In this document: positions 4,464 to 8,162 of the stretch, piece after piece | How the letters are laid out: every line of letters begins with the position of its first letter | Numbering within the stretch: the stretch's first letter is position 1 | Source of the DNA: Alphaproteobacteria bacterium | Lineage (GTDB): Bacteria; Pseudomonadota; Alphaproteobacteria; UBA1280; UBA12223 | NCBI GenBank assembly: GCA_003450915.1 | Contig: DMEM01000105.1 | Coordinates: forward strand, 1 to 8,162 | Length of the DNA stretch: 8,162 bases | Reading direction: 5' to 3' | Program-made: the position numbers and the translations under genes | The notes under the pieces: model-generated | Told to the model about the DNA's origin: nothing | The model's input: only the letters and a program-made list of their open reading frames with translations | The model's database searches: none

Positions 4464-6821
4464 ATGACAAATATAATCAAAGGTGATTTTTCAAGCGAGT
4501 TAAAAGATAGATATCTAACCTATGCCTTATCTACTATCACATCTAGGGCTCTTCCTGATGTTAGAGATGGTATGAAACCTGTTCACCGACGTTTATTATT
4601 TGCAATGAGACAATTAAAACTAATGCCAAACTCAAGCTACAAAAAATGTGCTAGGGTTGTTGGTGATGTAATTGGTAAATACCACCCTCACGGTGACCAA
4701 TCTGTTTATAATGCAATGGTTCGTTTAGCCCAAGACTTTGCTGTTCGCTATCCATTAGTTGATGGCCAAGGTAACTTTGGTTCTGTTGATGGTGATAGCG
4801 CAGCTGCTATGAGGTATACTGAAGCAAAACTTACTAAAGTTGCTGAATTTCTACTTAAAGATTTAGACCAAGGTACTGTTGATTATATCGATAACTACGA
4901 TGAATCTGAATCTGAACCTGCAGTTCTTCCTGCATGTTTCCCTAACTTACTTGCAAACGGTGCATCTGGTATTGCTGTTGGTTTAGCAACATCTATCCCT
5001 CCGCACAATGTTGGAGAACTATGCGATGGTTTAATGGCTATTTTAAAATCTCCAAACTGTCATGATGAAACATTATTTGGTCTTATTAAAGCACCTGATT
5101 TCCCAACAGGTGGAGTTATTGTTGAAGATCATAAAGAAATTCAAAAAGCATACTTAACAGGTAGAGGTTCTATTCGTTTACGTGCTAAATGGGAAGTTGA
5201 AGATTTAGGCCGTGGTCAATATCAAATCGTTATTACACAAATTCCATATCAAGTAACTAAATCAAAACTAATTGAAAAAATTGCTGACTTAGTTGTTAAT
5301 AAAAAAATTCCATTCTTAGCTGATATTATGGATGAATCAGATGAAAATATGCGAATTGTTCTTGAACCAAAAACAAGAACTGTTAATGCTGAAGCTTTAA
5401 TGGAGCAATTATTTAAACTAACAGATCTTGAAACTAGATTTTCTGTAAACATGAATGCACTTAATGATAAAGGAGCTCCAGAGCTTATGTCATTAAGAAG
5501 AATGCTAGAATGCTTTATTAATCACAGAAGAAATGTTCTAGTTAGAAAATCAAACTATCGCCTTGATAAAATTGCAGATCGTTTACATATTTTAGCAGCT
5601 TACATGGTTGTTTATGTAAACCTAGATGAAGTTATTGAAATCATAAAAACTCAAGATCAGCCAAAACCTGTTATGATGGAAAGGTTCAACATTACAGAAA
5701 TTCAGGCTGAAGCTATCTTAAACATGAGACTTCGTCGTTTAAGAAAACTTGACGAACTAGAAATTAAAAAAGAAATTACCGATTTAGAAAAAGAGCAAGA
5801 GTACTTAAGAAAACTTGTTGCAGATGATGATTTGCAAGCTAAAGAACTAAAAGATGAATTCAAAACTATTAAAAAAGAATTCGCTGATGAACGTAGATCA
5901 ACAATCAATGCTCATATTCCTGATATTGATGTAAGTATTGAAGATCAAATTGAAAAAGAACCTGTTACAGTTCTTCTATCTGAAAAAGGTTGGATTAAAG
6001 CTGTTAAAGGCCATATTAAAGACCAAGAAGTTAAATATAAAGAAGGTGATGAGGAGTTTGTAAGATTAGAAACTCACACCACAGAAAAAACAATTCTATT
6101 TACTGCAAAAGGTCGTGCTTATACATTGCAAAACCACCTGCTTCCGGCTGGTCGTGGTTTTGGTGAGCCTGTAAATATGATCGTTGATATTAATGGCGAT
6201 GAAATCATTCAAGCATTTACTCCACTTGATATTAACTACGTCGTTACATCACAAATGGGTTACGCATTTAAATCAACAAAAGAAAATCTTATTAGCCAGA
6301 CCAAAAATGGTAAACAGATTATAAATATCGGCAAAAAAGACTCTGCAAAAATCATCAAACCTATAAAAGGTAATATGTTTATTGCATTTTCTGAAGCTGG
6401 TAAAATGTTAGCCTTCCCATTACAAGACCTACCCGAGCTAGGCAGAGGTAAAGGTGTTAAAACAATTAATGTTAAAGATGGTGACTCACTACTAGACTTT
6501 ATCACTTTTGATTATAACTATGGATTTATTATGCAAAGCTTAACAGGAGCAAAACGCCAAAGAACAATAAGTAAAGATGATTTTGTTCAGTTTATCGCTC
6601 GTCGAGCAACAACTGGTAAAAAAGCATTACATGGATTTACTAATGGTGCTGAATTTTTAGATCTCGAACTAAAAGAAGATCAAGAGCTAAACTATAAAAT
6701 GCCAGATGAATTAGTTGAAAAAACTAAAGCCATTCCAACAGATGCTTTAGTTGACATGATGGGCAAAGATGAAGAAGAACCATCTCTATTTGACTTTGCA
6801 GAAAATACAGAAGAGGAATAA
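4464..6821 (+). CDS. parC: DNA topoisomerase IV subunit A (ParC)
   Basis: ParC with ParE forms topoisomerase IV, which decatenates daughter chromosomes and relaxes supercoils. At 785 residues this is a full-length protein. The N-terminal breakage-reunion domain has 'ALPDVRDGMKPVHRRLLFAM' (29-48), the winged-helix segment 'GKYHPHGD' (71-78) and the catalytic pair Arg117-Tyr118 in 'AAMRYTEA'. A long helical coiled-coil region (about 360-475) follows, with 'EAILNMRLRRLRKLDELEI'. The C-terminal propeller (about 490-740) has recurring blades such as 'KGRAYTL', 'GRGFGEP' (563-569) and a single 'GRGKGVK' (660-666), the arrangement typical of alphaproteobacterial ParC rather than GyrA. The acidic tail ends 'LFDFAENTEEE'. 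At the positions of E. coli ParC Ser80 and Glu84 it has Gln79 and Asn83. AAGGAC (4453-4458) sits about 6 nt before the ATG. It is the fourth gene of the run, and the next start is 4 nt after its stop. Confidence 0.95.
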   Translation: MTNIIKGDFSSELKDRYLTYALSTITSRALPDVRDGMKPVHRRLLFAMRQLKLMPNSSYKKCARVVGDVIGKYHPHGDQSVYNAMVRLAQDFAVRYPLVDGQGNFGSVDGDSAAAMRYTEAKLTKVAEFLLKDLDQGTVDYIDNYDESESEPAVLPACFPNLLANGASGIAVGLATSIPPHNVGELCDGLMAILKSPNCHDETLFGLIKAPDFPTGGVIVEDHKEIQKAYLTGRGSIRLRAKWEVEDLGRGQYQIVITQIPYQVTKSKLIEKIADLVVNKKIPFLADIMDESDENMRIVLEPKTRTVNAEALMEQLFKLTDLETRFSVNMNALNDKGAPELMSLRRMLECFINHRRNVLVRKSNYRLDKIADRLHILAAYMVVYVNLDEVIEIIKTQDQPKPVMMERFNITEIQAEAILNMRLRRLRKLDELEIKKEITDLEKEQEYLRKLVADDDLQAKELKDEFKTIKKEFADERRSTINAHIPDIDVSIEDQIEKEPVTVLLSEKGWIKAVKGHIKDQEVKYKEGDEEFVRLETHTTEKTILFTAKGRAYTLQNHLLPAGRGFGEPVNMIVDINGDEIIQAFTPLDINYVVTSQMGYAFKSTKENLISQTKNGKQIINIGKKDSAKIIKPIKGNMFIAFSEAGKMLAFPLQDLPELGRGKGVKTINVKDGDSLLDFITFDYNYGFIMQSLTGAKRQRTISKDDFVQFIARRATTGKKALHGFTNGAEFLDLELKEDQELNYKMPDELVEKTKAIPTDALVDMMGKDEEEPSLFDFAENTEEE

Positions 6822-6828
6822 TTTTATG
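6813..6828 (+). promoter_or_regulatory. Ribosome binding site that decides the start of the DUF805-like gene
   Basis: GAGG (6813-6816), at the very end of parC, lies 9 nt before the ATG at 6826. This supports that start over an in-frame ATG at 6769 inside parC, which would add 19 polar residues and a 53-bp overlap. It suggests translational coupling to parC. Confidence 0.7.
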
Positions 6829-7383
6829 AATATTACAATAAATACAAATAACCCTATTATAGGCTTTGTGTATAACTATCTTTTTAACTTTGAAGAAAGA
6901 TATACTAGAAAAAACTTTGCTGCAATAATGTTAATTACATCTATATTTTTAATTGGAATTTATGCTCTTTATACAGACTTTAACGCTTTAACAACTGTTA
7001 GAGAAGATGTATTATCTCAAGCTAGTAATATTTCTATAACAAGCAATCTAACACCTGAAGAAAGCTTACAAAAAACCCTTGAAAATCCAGAATACACCTC
7101 TTCTATTGAAAAACAAGTAACAGATGCAGTGCCTAGTATTTTATGGTTATGTCTGGTTATGCTTCTTTCAATTCCTGCTATAATTAAAAGAACAAATGAT
7201 GTTTTTAATCATACCAATTATTCATATCCTGTAATAATATATTATCTAATTTCTTGTATTGAATACGCTTTTAGTATTTCTATACCGTTAGGACCACTAG
7301 GGTCTGCATTAAGCATATATAGTTTTATTTTCATTTTATTAATATCAGGGTTACCAAGTAAAATAGAGGAAGAAAAAGAATAA
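6826..7383 (+). CDS. DUF805-like inner-membrane protein
   Basis: With the start at 6826 this is a 185-residue protein. It opens with 'YLFNFEERYTRKNF' (18-31), which resembles the F-x-G-R-x-x-R-x-x-F entry of DUF805 membrane proteins. Four membrane helices follow at about 30-50, 101-121, 133-151 and 155-175, with 'IKRTNDV' (120-126) after the second, where DUF805 proteins usually carry a K-R-x-x-D motif. Between helices 1 and 2 is an unusually long polar loop of about 50 residues (51-100). The protein ends in an acidic/lysine tail. DUF805 has no firmly assigned function. The gene starts 4 nt after the parC stop, and its stop codon overlaps the cmk start by one base (TAATG), so translation of all three is probably coupled. 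The domain call is from motif likeness, and the sequence is divergent. Confidence 0.75.
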   Translation: MNITINTNNPIIGFVYNYLFNFEERYTRKNFAAIMLITSIFLIGIYALYTDFNALTTVREDVLSQASNISITSNLTPEESLQKTLENPEYTSSIEKQVTDAVPSILWLCLVMLLSIPAIIKRTNDVFNHTNYSYPVIIYYLISCIEYAFSISIPLGPLGSALSIYSFIFILLISGLPSKIEEEKE

Positions 7384-8069
7384 TGATTATAGCAATTGAT
7401 GGACCTGCTGGAGCTGGAAAAGGAACACTAGCTCAAAACCTAGTTTCAAAATATGGATTTCGATATTTAGATACAGGCGCATTATTTAGAGCAGTTGCTC
7501 TATGCTTAATAAAAGATGAATATCTAACTAAAGACAACCTAGAGTTAAAAGCAATATTCTATGCTAAAAACTTGGATTTTGACTTTACTAGAGACTTTAA
7601 AATCACTCTTGAAGGCATTGATGTTACAAACATCATCAGAAACCCAGAAACTGGAGCTATGGCCTCAAAAATTGCAACAATACCTCAAGTTAGAGTAAAC
7701 TTAGATGAGTTTCAAAAAAACTTTGCTAAAAAGTATCGTGCAAAGGGTGTTATTTTAGATGGACGTGATATGGGTACATTTATTGCACCAGATGCCCCTG
7801 TTAAAGTATTTTTAGATTGTGCTCCTGAAGTAAGAGCCAAAAGAAGAGTTGAGCAACTTGAAGGAATGGGACAACAAGCTAACTATCAAGAAATTTTAGA
7901 TGGCATTATCAAGCGTGATACTACAGACAGAACAAGAGACGTTAGACCTATGGTGCCTGCAATTGATTCTATTAAAATTAACACCTGCGAAAATTCAATT
8001 GATGATGTAGTTATTATTGTATCAAACTATATAGATAGTATTTTAGATAAGAAAAAAGAAACACTATAA
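7383..8069 (+). CDS. cmk: Cytidylate kinase (CMP/dCMP kinase)
   Basis: Cmk transfers a phosphate from ATP to CMP or dCMP, giving CDP/dCDP for nucleic acid and lipid precursors in the cytoplasm. The 228-residue length is normal for the bacterial enzyme. The Walker A loop is GPAGAGKGT (7-15). 'YLDTGALFRAVAL' (28-40) corresponds to the CMP-contacting segment 'YLDSGA.YR' of E. coli Cmk. 'LDGRDMGTFIAPDAPVKVFLD' (125-145) is the highly conserved GRDMGT region. 'KRDTTDRTRDVRPMVPAID' (177-195) is the lid and nucleotide-binding stretch with Arg178, Asp179 and Arg185. No key residue is missing. The ATG overlaps the preceding stop by one base. In many proteobacteria cmk is followed by rpsA; here a terminator comes directly after the stop, and any rpsA would lie beyond the window. 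Confidence 0.96.
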   Translation: MIIAIDGPAGAGKGTLAQNLVSKYGFRYLDTGALFRAVALCLIKDEYLTKDNLELKAIFYAKNLDFDFTRDFKITLEGIDVTNIIRNPETGAMASKIATIPQVRVNLDEFQKNFAKKYRAKGVILDGRDMGTFIAPDAPVKVFLDCAPEVRAKRRVEQLEGMGQQANYQEILDGIIKRDTTDRTRDVRPMVPAIDSIKINTCENSIDDVVIIVSNYIDSILDKKKETL

Positions 8070-8096
8070 AAAAGGCTCCATTCGGAGCTTTTTTAT
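8069..8096 (+). terminator. Rho-independent terminator after cmk
   Basis: An 11-bp stem is formed by AAAAAGGCTCC (8069-8079) and GGAGCTTTTTT (8084-8094), with one G-T wobble and an ATTC loop. It begins at the last base of the cmk stop codon and ends in a T run. The A-rich left flank means it may also work in the other direction. The remaining 66 bp to the window end contain no recognisable gene. Confidence 0.9.
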
Positions 8097-8162
8097 ATTA
8101 TAACATTTGTTCAATCATACTTTATTTTATAAAAGCTCAAATCTTTATAAAAACACATACAA

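Noticed and set aside
5249..6505. Three minus-strand open frames (5249-5452, 5702-5908, 6260-6505) inside parC
   Set aside because: They are antisense shadows of a strongly conserved gene, with Ser/Leu/Ile-biased translations and no context for expression.
6769..6825. Upstream in-frame ATG for the DUF805-like gene
   Set aside because: It would start inside parC, lacks a ribosome site and adds only polar residues; the ATG at 6826 has GAGG at the right distance.
8107..8133. TTGTTC followed by TATAAA after the cmk terminator, a possible promoter for a next gene
   Set aside because: The spacer is only 15 bp, the boxes are imperfect, and no gene start is visible before the window ends.

Overview
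The window is AT-rich (by eye roughly 30% GC), uses the standard genetic code (Trp is TGG) and ends all its genes with TAA or TAG. A mitochondrial-type class I cytochrome c behind a membrane anchor and a ParC of the alphaproteobacterial style point to an AT-rich, possibly host-associated alphaproteobacterium. This placement is an inference from protein character, not from a database match.

Layout. (1) Positions 1-689, plus strand: the C-terminal end of a large DUF2339-type polytopic membrane protein whose 5' part lies outside the window, closed by a strong hairpin terminator. (2) Positions 690-990: intergenic, holding that terminator and a second one that faces the minus strand. (3) Positions 991-2824, minus strand: an unrecognised lipoprotein with a Q/N/P/Y-rich middle, and upstream of it a DjlA-like co-chaperone (membrane anchor, TerB-like region, low-complexity linker, C-terminal J domain with HPD). 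(4) Positions 2825-3094: a very AT-rich divergent intergenic region containing a perfect 24-bp inverted repeat, with arms 115 bp apart and a small perfect dyad at the midpoint. Each arm carries an outward TATAAT. (5) Positions 3095-8069, plus strand: six tightly packed genes, namely membrane-anchored cytochrome c, a pseudopilin-like single-pass protein, a small SmpA/BamE-like lipoprotein, parC, a DUF805-like membrane protein and cmk, ended by a hairpin terminator at 8069-8094.

How the genes fit together. The plus-strand run looks like one operon: gaps are 18, 18, 25, 4 and -1 bp, and no internal terminator is visible. It mixes respiratory electron transfer, envelope proteins, chromosome decatenation (ParC) and CMP/dCMP phosphorylation (Cmk), so it is more likely a set of co-expressed housekeeping genes than one pathway. 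The minus-strand pair concerns the envelope (membrane-bound J protein and lipoprotein). The mirrored repeat between the two groups could be a divergent control region or a small non-autonomous transposon remnant.

I see no CRISPR array, tRNA, rRNA, insertion sequence with a transposase, or clear defence system. The most unusual items are the 163-bp inverted-repeat structure and the pseudopilin-like protein that lacks a prepilin processing site.
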